DNA of 64,000 bases from assembly GCA_019828595.1 (NCBI GenBank), contig JAHQRK010000010.1:2646299-2710298 (forward strand), in the 5' to 3' direction. Shown piece by piece: positions 20,559 to 28,795 of the stretch. The position numbers and the translations under genes are program-made. The notes under the pieces were generated by a model. It was not told the origin of the DNA. It worked only from the letters and a program-made list of their open reading frames with translations, and searched no databases. The stretch is from Aphanomyces cochlioides. Its lineage: Eukaryota > Oomycota > Saprolegniomycetes > Saprolegniales > Verrucalvaceae. How positions within the stretch are numbered: position 1 is the stretch's first letter; each line of letters opens with the position of its first letter.

Positions 20559-21153
20559 TGGCATGATGTACAACACGATTTTGAGTTTTTGCTCAACAAG
20601 GTAATGCTGTTATTAATAGTACAACACGTTGTGCAACAGAACATTACATACGGAGAAGTGTACTCCAAGCTGAGATTGAGGAAGCGCGTCAAGAAGAGGA
20701 TTTAGCATTCGCTCTTGCGAATGTTGTCCTGCGGGACGAAGATGAAGCAGAAGATCTCCTCTCTACATTGTCAGAATTAGGTATAGAACCAATAAGTATA
20801 ATGGAGTAAATATAGTTTTGAGATCATCCATGTGGGTATGCTGTGAAGTTGGTGCGCGCTGTAGGAGGGTTTTCGAGGTAAACCCTCCTCCTGAATCCGT
20901 TGGTGAAGTCAGATTTCCGCCTACTCAGCTTTGGTTTGGTTTTGCGACACGTATTTTGCTTGATTCGATTGGCTGAGTGTCGCGTTAACCTTTCAAAAAT
21001 TATTCGTTCAATATTAATTATTGGAGTGTTGTGCATTTTAATTGGAGGCTCCATACGCCAAAATTCTGATTCGAGCGATTTTTGTTGGACGGAGGGAGTA
21101 CAACAGACCCGTTGTGCTACAACGATTGCACAACGAACCAGATTGTACAACCT
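20559..21153. mobile_element. 595-bp insertion with 7-bp duplication
   Basis: ACGACTA occurs at 20552-20558 and again at 21154-21160, while uninterrupted module copies have it once. The ends share TGTACAAC motifs (GATGTACAACACG left, GATTGTACAACC right). On the plus strand, 20640-20809 reads as the C-terminus of a protein: EEARQEEDLAFALANVVLRD, then LLSTLSELGIEPISIME and stop. So the element carries a coding tail, either of its own second protein or of a captured gene. Superfamily unassigned. Confidence 0.6.
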
Positions 21154-21262
21154 ACGACTAACGTTACGACAGAACAGGAATTGTTTGACTTGAGCAGCTC
21201 GTTTCACATGCGAAGTCTAGAATTCCAGATGAATTCGTACCGATGAATATCAGATGCAAAAT

Positions 21263-21746
21263 GATGATGATGATACGTTTCGCGTTGACTTTTAAGGTCT
21301 TCGCATACGTAGCTAGCAATACCGGCGGCGAACATCTCTTTGGGAGATTTCAGTGCCGTCCATCATATCGGCGTGCTGCCTCGTCGTTCCCCTACGGCGG
21401 ACTCTGCTGATGCCCCAAGGATGAAGTTGGGAGTATTCGTCTTCAATGCTATTGACTAGTAGTTTCCATTCTTCTCGCCGCTTATGAGCCAGGAGTCGGA
21501 GTTGTTTGAGGTCATCGAGTGAGACAAGTGATCGTGGATATCGATGTGTGTCACTCGAGCGATTCTGGGGGAAGGCGGAGGTTGTTGTGGAGGAGAGGGG
21601 GCAGTGTTGTCTTTCGGCGTCCTAGGTAGGTGTTGTTTCCTGTGGAAAAATAGTGTGTCATGAAGGTATTTGCTGGGATCCCTTCGTCTCTACGCAGGAT
21701 GTGTCCAAAGAGGTTCCATCGTGCTCGAAGTATCGTGACTCCGAGT
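21263..21746 (-). mobile_element. 5'-truncated LINE with target duplication
   Basis: The direct repeat TGCAAAAT flanks it (21255-21262 and 21747-21754). On the minus strand it encodes the C-terminal part of a LINE polyprotein: RARWNLFGHILRRDEGIPA, a classic post-RT motif, then LRLLAHKRREWKLLV and RGTTRQHADMMDGTEIS. The 3' end is a short run of ATC repeats, as in RTE-like LINEs. A frame change separates the first block from the rest. Related 3' ends lie at 10206 and 25069. Confidence 0.8.
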
Positions 21747-22139
21747 TGCAAAATCAAGGCGAAAATGAAATCCACCGTGGAAGATTTTTCGATCAAGTTT
21801 TTGGCATTCCTGGAGAATTCAGATGCCACTCGACAGGTCACTATGACAAATAGCACGAGGAGGAACTTCCCTCGCACGCGATAGTTCATAGCATCAAGCT
21901 CTGTGGCTGAGGCTAATAGTTTCCTCTATTTTCTACGGGTCTTGTTCTTTCCAGTGCATGAAACACATCGAAAAATAATCTGAGGAGATTTGGCCCAGCA
22001 GTGTCAATTCCGCCTGCTCAAAAATATCAATGAAGAACAGCTGGAAGTCCAGTAGATTTTCCGGGCTTGGTCAACCTTGAAAGGCGTTATTTTAGATATG
22101 AACGAGTTTCATCTTCGAAGTAGCACAGTTTTTATGGGT

Positions 22140-22611
22140 AGTGTCCGAAACAGGTCATATCCGGGTCAGTCACACTTTTGGGTCACACTACAAAATTGAA
22201 GATATCTCCATCACCAGAACGAGTTAAAGCGCCATACTTTGTCATTCTCTAGCAGGCCTCATCAGGGTGGCGGCACGGCCTTACGGCCTACCTGCCGCCT
22301 TACCCGATGAGAGAAAATATAAAGAAATCCCTTTTTGGTGCACGTTGGGGGCTCCCTCCTCCGAGTCATCCGCCTGCAGAAAAATTTTCACTCGACCTCC
22401 GCTTCGCTATGGTGAGCGCAATTTTCTGGGCGGATGTCTGACGTCGTCCGCGCAGTTTAAGGCTTCGCAATTGCTGCTTGAGTGAGAAAAACCTAAATTC
22501 TGATCAGAAATTTGAATTAAACCAGTCAAAAACCAGTAAAAAACCTGTGACCTGCACCCGTGACCTGACCTGGTCCTGACCTGTAAAGGATTCTTCCGTT
22601 TTTATGAACTT
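22140..22611. other. Unassigned segment, GC-rich hairpins
   Basis: No recognised gene. Two nested GC hairpins (GGCGGCA with TGCCGCC; GGCC TTAC GGCC) lie at 22269-22302. A short repeated phrase around CCTGACC/GTGACCTG lies at 22540-22580. Probably the end of an unidentified element. Confidence 0.35.
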
Positions 22612-23318
22612 ACTACACCATTTGCAGGTTTAGTTCGCTTAACTTGCGATATATTTCGTGTCACGTGCAATATATTTCGTAGGACTTGCAATGTATTTCG
22701 TATGACTTGCATTTAATTTCGTGGCCCGCGACGAAAATCGATTTATATTTCGCATGACTTGCATTATATTTCATACCTCTTGCATTTAATTTCGTATTTT
22801 TAGCTTATATTTCGTATCACGTGCATTTAAATTCGTATAAATGCAAAATATATTCAATCTCCTATTGAGATATGAAGTTTCACATGTGTTGCAGTGTTGG
22901 CTTGAACTATGAATTTGCGACGGGCAGCCGCATATGAACTCTGCTGAGCTTGCTTGATGCTCGCATTGTCTTATATGGCGATTGAAGTGTCCCATCAATT
23001 TCTTATGAGTTCGATAACAATTTTTTGTTAGTTTTTCTATGGACTTTTTCTCTTCTCTGCGAAATTAAATGCACGTGATACGAAATATAAGCTAAAAATA
23101 CGAAATTAAATGCATGAGGTATGAAATATAATGCAAGTCATGCGAAATATAAATCGATTTTCGTCGCGGGCCACGAAATTATGCTCGCATTGACTTAAAT
23201 GGCGATTGAAGTGTCCTTCCCAAGTCATACGAAATACATTGCAAGTCCTACGAAATATATTGCACGTGACACGAAATATATCGCGAGTTAAACGAACTAA
23301 ACCAGCAAATGGTGTAGT
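22612..23318. mobile_element. Foldback element with repeat-array arms
   Basis: Both ends are ACTACACCATTTGC (and inverse). The arms, about 220 bp each, are built of a degenerate unit of about 20 bp (GACTTGCATTTAATTTCGTA and variants), inverted between left and right. The centre (22860-23060) is unique. The right arm has an extra copy of a central segment (GGCGATTGAAGTGTCC at 23201 and 22978), suggesting internal conversion. It cuts SSP copy C at its 3' end. Arrays of short repeats inside long inverted arms are typical of foldback transposons. Confidence 0.75.
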
Positions 23319-23740
23319 CTCCGATTTGATAGTGTTTTGGTTGAAGACCCAATCGTAAACGAACGTCATCAGCACTACCAGCTTCAATGGCAAAGCCACC
23401 AGCATGAGCATGTTTAACACCCGTTGTTTTGTCTTCTTGGAACAGTTGGGCCTCCTGTTTTTCCAGAGGACCATAACGGCCGTTCTGCTGGCCTTTCAAG
23501 TCGAGGACCTTCGGGTTTTCTTTTTTACCTCTGAAGATTTGTTTAACCTTTGCTGCAGTACGACCACTAAACGTCAAGGGCTTCAGAGCGTGTGCCGCCG
23601 TTTTCCCTTTTAAGGCGGCGGAAGTCGTCCAATCCAGAGTCCATCGGGGAAACTTGGTGAGCCACGGCGACGTCTCGATTTTGTTGAGGGTACGCCACGA
23701 CAGCGCTCATAGCAAGGGCGAGGAGGATCCAAACACGCAT
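23319..23740 (-). pseudogene. Small secreted protein, family copy C (frameshift, 3' cut)
   Basis: Start MRVWILLALAMSAVVAYPQQ (signal peptide), then NRDVAVAHQVSPMDSGLDDF. One extra A in an A-run at about 23607 (AAAAGGG versus AAAGGG in copies A and E) shifts the frame. After it the first-subfamily blocks resume (FSGRTAAKVKQIFRGKKENP, then AGGFAIEAG) until the foldback element at 23318 replaces the end. Non-functional as sequenced. Confidence 0.75.
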
Positions 23741-24394
23741 GGTTGCACCTTTTCAATAGAAAAATGGCAAGAAGAAGGGGAATCAAACAAAAACTAACAG
23801 CTTATCTCAAGCTGTTAGTAGCTTAAGTCAAGCTGCTATACTCTTTGCACCCATATACGCACTGCTTTGCTTGTGTTCACAACACAACAAGCAAAGCAGT
23901 ATGAGGAGGGGGGAATCACACAACAACTAACAGCTTAACTCCAGCTGTTAGTAGCATATCTCCAGCTGTTAGTTGTTGTTTGATTCCCCTCCCCTTACTG
24001 CTTTGCTTGGTGTGTTCTGACCTGCGCATGTTTACGTTTTCTTGGTGTGTTTTCTTTCAATTTTGTTGCTTTTAATTTGAATAGACTTATGATATAAGCG
24101 ACACAATTTGATACCCCTACATCTATTATGTTTATGCAAGAAGCACATCGAATTTGCAAACGTCTAATCCCATCTGCGGATAGCAGTCGTTTCACATGCT
24201 CCAAATTTTGACATGGGTGTAGTTGATGTTGTCGCTGCCACGTTGTATGAACAAAAGAGGCCCTCGTGTTCTCCCTGCTACATCGTAGTGTATAGTTGCG
24301 CTCGATTGCAATCGAGATTAAAAAGCGGATATCGATTTCTCTTATTGGTCGACAGCAGTCTCGATGCAGCATCAGAGCAAGATCTTTGCCGTCC

Positions 24395-24640
24395 ATGGGA
24401 AGACGACGCATAGAGGAGTGGGGAGAATACACTGAAGTAACAGATGCTGCAGCTAGCGGTGCTTCTCGCAAACTGAAGCAATTAAAGTGCAATCATTGTT
24501 CTACGATTATGTCAAGGTCGACAAATCGCCTGCGTGGTCACCTCGAAGTATGCAGAACGTATCAAGAGCGACAGGTAGCTATTGTATACAACTCGAAGCG
24601 TTTGAACTCTAATCGTCAAGTGGCAAGCCGCGGAAGTCAC
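24395..24640 (+). pseudogene. BED-type zinc finger fragment (hAT-like)
   Basis: From the ATG at 24395 the plus frame contains EVTDAAASGASRKLKQLKCN and a finger C-N-H-C ... H-L-E-V-C (CxxC, 12-residue spacing, HxxxxC), the BED signature found at the N-terminus of hAT transposases. The frame continues about 30 residues and is lost. CGTAGTG on both sides (24288-24294 and 24668-24674) may be an hAT-type target duplication, though one side is within a hairpin. Confidence 0.55.
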
Positions 24641-24653
24641 AAATTCGAGTCCC

Positions 24654-24680
24654 TTTGTCCACTACGACGTAGTGGACAAA
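24654..24680. repeat. 12-bp hairpin at an insertion edge
   Basis: TTTGTCCACTAC, loop of 3, GTAGTGGACAAA. The single-arm version of this sequence is part of the ankyrin module elsewhere (15035, 26395), so the second arm was added with the insertion. Confidence 0.6.
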
Positions 24681-25068
24681 AAGGGCACTCATTTTTCCCA
24701 GGCACGTGGGAGACTTTGTCGGAGTCGTCTCGTTGCACATTTGACTTGCTTAAATTTCGCAATGACGAACCAACAAATGTGTACTCCGAGCAGGCTATTA
24801 TTCAATGCGAAAGCAAACAGGAATCAAGGATAAAAGACGTACATCGGAGATGGCCCAAATATTGGCGTGCAACTGGAGAAGCATCATAATCATTTGAGTG
24901 TTTCCGATGATCACGGCGCAATGTAGCATGGTGAACCCACCATGCTGCGTGTTTGATCGTGAGGAATGAGGTGAGAAACGAAGCGTACCTCCGTTGTCGC
25001 TTGAACGTCAGCTTTACCAATCGCTAGAGTGAGGTACTTGCGAGCCTTCTCGACGTTATTCTCGAGAA

Positions 25069-25230
25069 GCATCAGCAGAGTCGGCCGTAGGGGAACAACG
25101 AGGCAGCACGCTGACATGATGGACGGCACTGAAATCTTCCAAAGAGATGTCCGCCGCCGGTATTGTTAGCTACGTATGCGAAGACCTTAACAAAGTCAAC
25201 GCCAAACGTATCATCATCATCATCATCAGG
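25069..25230 (+). pseudogene. LINE 3' end fragment 2
   Basis: Same C-terminal coding sequence and tail as at 10206 and 21263 (GTAGGGGAACAACGAGGCAG region to TAGCTACGTATGCG), ending in five ATC repeats at 25210-25226. It is inserted between ankyrin exon 1 and AAA module 3. Confidence 0.65.
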
Positions 25231-25309
25231 TCAGCAATGTTATCTGGATATCATAAAGCAACGAAGGACCAAACGCCCGAAATGACCGTCTATCGTACAA
25301 ATAATGTGA

Positions 25310-25735
25310 ATATGCATCGCATGGCTGACCGCTCTTTCTTCCTTCAAAGGGAACATTCATCGTGTTTTCATTGCAGGTATGAAGGATTCAATGGCAACTG
25401 GGATAATGTCACGATTAACGTTACGACAGTACAGAAATTGTTTGGCTTGAGCTGCTCCTTTCGAAGTCTACAAGTCCAGTGGTGGATTGCACTTTCGTCT
25501 TATCCATCCATGAATTCGTACCGATGAATATCTGATGCAAAATCAAGGCGAAAATGAAATCCACCGCGAAGGATTTTTCGATCAAGTCTTTTGGACCATT
25601 CTGATGCCAGTCTATCTTCTACGGGTCTTGTTCTTTCCAGTGCATGAAACTCATCGAAAATAAAGTGAGGAGATTTAGGCCCAGCAGCGTCCATTCCATT
25701 TGAAGTTTTCCGCCTGGTGCTAAAAAAGAACATTT
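25310..25735 (-). pseudogene. AAA-ATPase-like exon block, module copy 3
   Basis: Best-preserved Walker-B-like segment: MDAAGPKSPHFIFDEFHALE, then RTRPVED. A deletion removes the intron and the MNYRVRGKF part, so it continues directly with SEWSKRLDRKILRGGFHFRL and ASDIHRYEFMDG. The final exon (NVSRDIIPVAIENFIPA type) follows in degraded form. It lies between SSP copy D and the ankyrin module on the same strand. Confidence 0.5.
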
Positions 25736-25771
25736 CAAAATCCAGTGAATAACGAGATTATTCGGACTTGG

Positions 25772-26182
25772 TCAACTTTGAAAGGCGTCATTTTGGATTT
25801 GAACGAAGGACAGCACCATATATCGGTTTAAAGCCACCAGCAAAAGGAAATTTATCACTCGTTTTTGTGTCATGTCGGGATAGAGTACCCACGTATCCTT
25901 CCAAAGGACCATAACGGCCTTTCGCTTCGTCTTTAAAATTGTAACGTTAGACCTTCGGGTTTCCTCCTTTGGCGAAATCACGGATTTTGTGTACTATACG
26001 ACTAGCGGCATTACGTCTTAAGGGCTTCAAAGCGCTTTCCACCGTTTTGTCTTGAAGGCGGCGGAGGTTGTTCAATCCAGAGTCCATCGGGGAAACTTGG
26101 TCAGCCACGACGCGTCACGATTTTGTTGAGTGATAGCCACGACAGCGCTCACAGCAAGGGCGAGGAGGATCCAAACGCGTAT
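25772..26182 (-). pseudogene. Small secreted protein, family copy D (start lost)
   Basis: Position-equivalent of the other copies, but the start codon is ATA (26180-26182) instead of ATG. A small change in the DVVVAH region also shifts the frame. Second-subfamily blocks (ESALKPL, RNAASRIVHKIRDF type, PKVxNFK) are recognisable across frames, and the end QNDAFQS with stop at 25772-25774 is retained. Signal-peptide codons are otherwise intact. Clearly dead. Confidence 0.7.
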
Positions 26183-26317
26183 TGTTGCACCTTTTCAATG
26201 GCAAAACGAAAAATGGCAAGAGGAGGGGAATCGACTCAAGGTGTTAGTTGTTGTTTGATTCCCCTCTTAGTGTTTTGCTTGGTGTGTTCATAACACAACA
26301 ACCAAAGCAGCGGATAA

Positions 26318-26757
26318 TTTAGGCAAGTCAAATGTGCAACGGGACGACTCTGACAAAGTCTCCCTCATGGCCTGGGGCATCATGAGTGCCCTTTTTGTCC
26401 ACTACGACGTGGCAGGGAGATCACGAGGGCCTCTTTTGTTCATACAACGTGGCAGCGACAACATCAACTACACCCATGTCAAAATTTGGAGCATGTGAAA
26501 CGACTGGTATCCGCAGATGGGATTAGACGTTCGCAAATTCGATGTGCTTCTTGCATAAACATAAGATGGGTAATCAAAGCTCTCAAATTGTGTTGCTTAT
26601 ATCATTAAGTTTATTCAAATTAAAAGCAACAAAATTGAATGAAAACACACCAAGAAAACGTGAACATGCGCAGGGGAGGATCAAAGCTGAAGCAAAATGG
26701 TCAGTGAAAAGGAAATATGACAGCTCCAGTCACAAGCGGAAACACGTTGAATAATCA
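26318..26757 (+). pseudogene. Ankyrin-module tail, copy 5
   Basis: Plus strand. Begins at CAAGTCAAATGTGCAACG (exon after the ankyrin repeat), runs through GTGGCAGCGACAACATC to CTTGCATAAACATAAG, and ends in a frame coding LFKLKATKLNENTPRKREHA, then KRKYDSSSHKRKHVE and stop. It lies between SSP copies D and E, which face away from each other, so it is near the axis of an inversion. Confidence 0.5.
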
Positions 26758-26942
26758 AACAACAACTAACAGCTTGAGTTATGCTACTAACAGCTGGAGT
26801 TAAGCTGTTAGTTGTTGTTTGATTCCTCTCCTCATACTGCGTTAATGGGTGCAAAGAGTATAACAGCTTGAGATAAGCTGTTACTAGTAGTTTTTGTTTG
26901 ATTCCCCTTCTCTTGCCATTTTTCTATTGAAAAGGTGCAACC
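26755..26942. repeat. SSP upstream repeat with inverted motifs
   Basis: CAACAACTAACAGCTTGAG is followed by CTACTAACAGCTGGAG and then TTAAGCTGTTAGTTGTTG, forming a hairpin-capable array immediately upstream of SSP copy E. The conserved proximal part ends GAAAAGGTGCAACC before the ATG at 26943. It matches the upstream DNA of copies A, B, C and D. Confidence 0.6.
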
Positions 26943-27314
26943 ATGCGCGTTTGGATCCTCCTCGCCCCTGCTATGAGCGCTGTCGTGGCGTACCTTCAAC
27001 AAAATCGAGACGTCGCCGTGGCTCACCAAGTTTCCCCGATGGACTCTGGATTGGACGACTTCCGCCGACTTAAAGGGAAAACGGCGGCACACGCTCTGAA
27101 GCCCTTGACGTTTAGTGGTCGTACTGCAGCAAAGGTCAAACAAGTCTTCAGAGAGAAAACAGAAAACCCGAAGGTCTTTAATTTCAATGACGCAGAGAAT
27201 GACCGTTATGGCGTGTTGTCAGGCAATTGGGAGTTCACAAAGGTTTACCGACACGACACAAAAACGGGTCGTAAATTTCATTACGCTGGTGGCTTTAAAG
27301 CGAGAGACAAGTAG
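26943..27314 (+). CDS. Small secreted protein, family copy E (intact)
   Basis: 123 residues with signal peptide MRVWILLAPAMSAVVAY (a Pro replaces Leu in the hydrophobic core but the segment stays hydrophobic). First subfamily: LKGKTAAHALKPLTFSGRTA, KVKQVFREKTENPKVFNF, then DRYG and a C-terminal RHDTKTGRKFHYAGGFKARD. No cysteines, basic, predicted secreted. Together with copy A it is the only full-length frame of the six. It is followed 240 bp later by truncated copy F on the same strand, then by AAA and ankyrin modules, so this block preserves the ancestral order. Function unknown. Confidence 0.75.
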   Translation: MRVWILLAPAMSAVVAYLQQNRDVAVAHQVSPMDSGLDDFRRLKGKTAAHALKPLTFSGRTAAKVKQVFREKTENPKVFNFNDAENDRYGVLSGNWEFTKVYRHDTKTGRKFHYAGGFKARDK

Positions 27315-27556
27315 TGGTGAAACGTAACTCTACTTCAGCTACCTGGTCGATATTTCTTAACTTGATCCGTCGACTTGATGTTGAGCAGTCCACTCAGCTT
27401 GATACGTGGAGTCCCCCCAAAGGGCTTGCAGGTTGTCTTGGGAAAGTAGCCTGCATGAACACTATGCAATGTGTTCCTCGCTTCGTTTCAAAACGACAAA
27501 GTCTCAACGATCGCAGATCTCCAGTGCAAAGCAGGACGCCGTGCAAATATGTCTAA

Positions 27557-27808
27557 ATGGCGAAAAGCGCTTTGAAGCCCTTAAGACGTAATGCCGCTAG
27601 TCGTATAGTACACAAAGTCCGTGATTTCGGCAAAGGAGGAAACCCAAAGGTCTACAATTTCAAAGACGCAGAGAAAGACAGTTATAGTCCTATGAAAGTA
27701 AAGAGGCCTACTGTATTCCGACATGACTCAAAAACGGGTCGTCGATTTGAGTATACAGGTGGCTTTAAAACGATATATGCCAAAGTCGTTCCTCCAAATC
27801 GAAACTGA
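27557..27808 (+). pseudogene. Small secreted protein, family copy F (no signal peptide)
   Basis: 84-codon frame: MAKSALKPLRRNAASRIVHK, then GGNPKVYNFKDAEKDSY, and the C-terminal RHDSKTGRRFEYTGGFKTIY. It corresponds to the C-terminal two thirds of the second subfamily. The 5' part, including the signal peptide, is replaced by unrelated sequence (27315-27550, possibly with a hAT or gene fragment, no clear match). If translated it would be cytosolic. Likely 5' truncated, though a new short gene cannot be excluded. Confidence 0.6.
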
Positions 27809-27879
27809 AGCCTTTCAAAGTTGACCAAGTCCAGATAATCTCCATATATTCACTGGATTTTCAAATGTTGTTCAGCCTC

Positions 27880-28160
27880 AGCCACAGAGCTTGACGCTAT
27901 GAACTATCGTGTGCGACGGAAGTTCCCCATTTGTCATAGTGACCTGTCGAGTGGCATCAAAATGATCCAAAAACTTGACATGAAGGTGCAATCCACCACT
28001 TGACTTCAACTTGTAGACTTCGTATGTGAAATGAGCAGCTCATATCAAACAATTTCTGTTCTGTCGAAACGTTAGTCGTGATATTATCCCAGTTGCCGTC
28101 GACAAATTCATAACTGCAATGAAAACACGATGAATGTTCCCTTTGAAGGACGAAAGAGCG
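27880..28160 (+). pseudogene. AAA-ATPase-like exon block, module copy 4
   Basis: Plus strand. Starts CTCAGCCACAGAGC (exon after the short intron; TELDAMNYRVR), then passes through a shifted VTCRVASK region and ends with NVSRDIIPVAVDKFITAMKTR-like sequence and a stop at about 28130. The Walker-B exon is missing. It is joined to SSP copy F on the left and ankyrin module 6 on the right. Confidence 0.45.
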
Positions 28161-28307
28161 GAAAGCCATGCGATGCATATTCACATTATTTGTACGATAG
28201 ACGGTCATTTCGGGCTTTTTGGCTTTGTTCTATGACATCCGGATAACATTGCTGACCTGATTGATAATGCTACTTGTATCCGGATCAGCAAATAAAGTGT
28301 CGCTAGC

Positions 28308-28795
28308 TTGTCATCATTGACGACGACAGGGATGAACTTGATCCAAGGCAAGACAAACCAGTGCCTGCGAGAGGCTATTCTCGAGAATAACGTCGAGAAG
28401 GCTCGCAAGTACCTCACTCTAGCGATTGGTAAAGCTGACGTTCAAGCGACAACGGAGGTACGCTTCGTTTCTCACCTCATTCCTCACGATCAAACACGCA
28501 GCATGGTGGGTTCACCATGCTACATTGCGCCGTGATCATCGGAAACACTCAAATGGTTATGATGCTTCTCCAGTTGCACGCCAATATTTGGGCCATCTCC
28601 GATGTACGTCTTTTATCCTTGATTCCTGTTTGCTTTCGCATTGAATAATAGCCTGCTCGGAGTACACATTTGTTGGTTCGTCATTGCGAAATTTAAGCAA
28701 GTCAAATGTGCAACGAGACGACTCTGACAAAGTCTCCCACGTGGCCTGGGACATCATGAGTGCCCTTTTTGTCCACTACGATGTGGCATGGAGAA
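28308..28795 (+). pseudogene. Ankyrin gene fragment, module copy 6
   Basis: Most complete copy. Exon 1 from ATG 28308 or 28332 (MNLIQGKTNQCLREAILENN to QATTE), a 44-nt intron, the ankyrin exon GGFTMLHCAVIIGNTQMVMM to WAISD, then sequence in frame for CSEYTFVGSSLRNLSKSNVQ and MSALFVHYDV. The acceptor before the last exon is damaged (GCATTG where copy 1 has GCAG), so splicing would fail. The sequence changes abruptly at about 28795. Confidence 0.65.

Larger units (their letters stand above)
20440..22130 (-). pseudogene. AAA-ATPase-like exon block, module copy 2 (interrupted)
   Basis: Minus-strand module in three pieces: 22130-21747 (3' flank of SSP copy C side, ERTRPVE region, MNYRVRGKF segment), 21254-21154, and 20558-20440 (ending PVAIENFMPAIKTR and stop). 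It is interrupted by a LINE (21263-21746) and a 595-bp element (20559-21153), each with target duplications. Coding potential was lost before or after these insertions; several frameshifts are present (for example FSRNAKNLIEK replacing WSKRLDRKILRG). Confidence 0.5.
24120..25068 (-). pseudogene. Ankyrin gene fragment, module copy 4
   Basis: Minus strand, from the exon 1 part (AILENNVEKARKYLTLAIGK) at 25068 through the ankyrin exon (GGFTMLHCAVIIGNT) to the AGACGTTTGCAAATTCG tail at 24130. It is broken at the 5' end by the LINE piece at 25069 and in the middle by a roughly 370-bp insertion (24285-24655) carrying a BED finger. The frame is not continuous. Confidence 0.6.
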
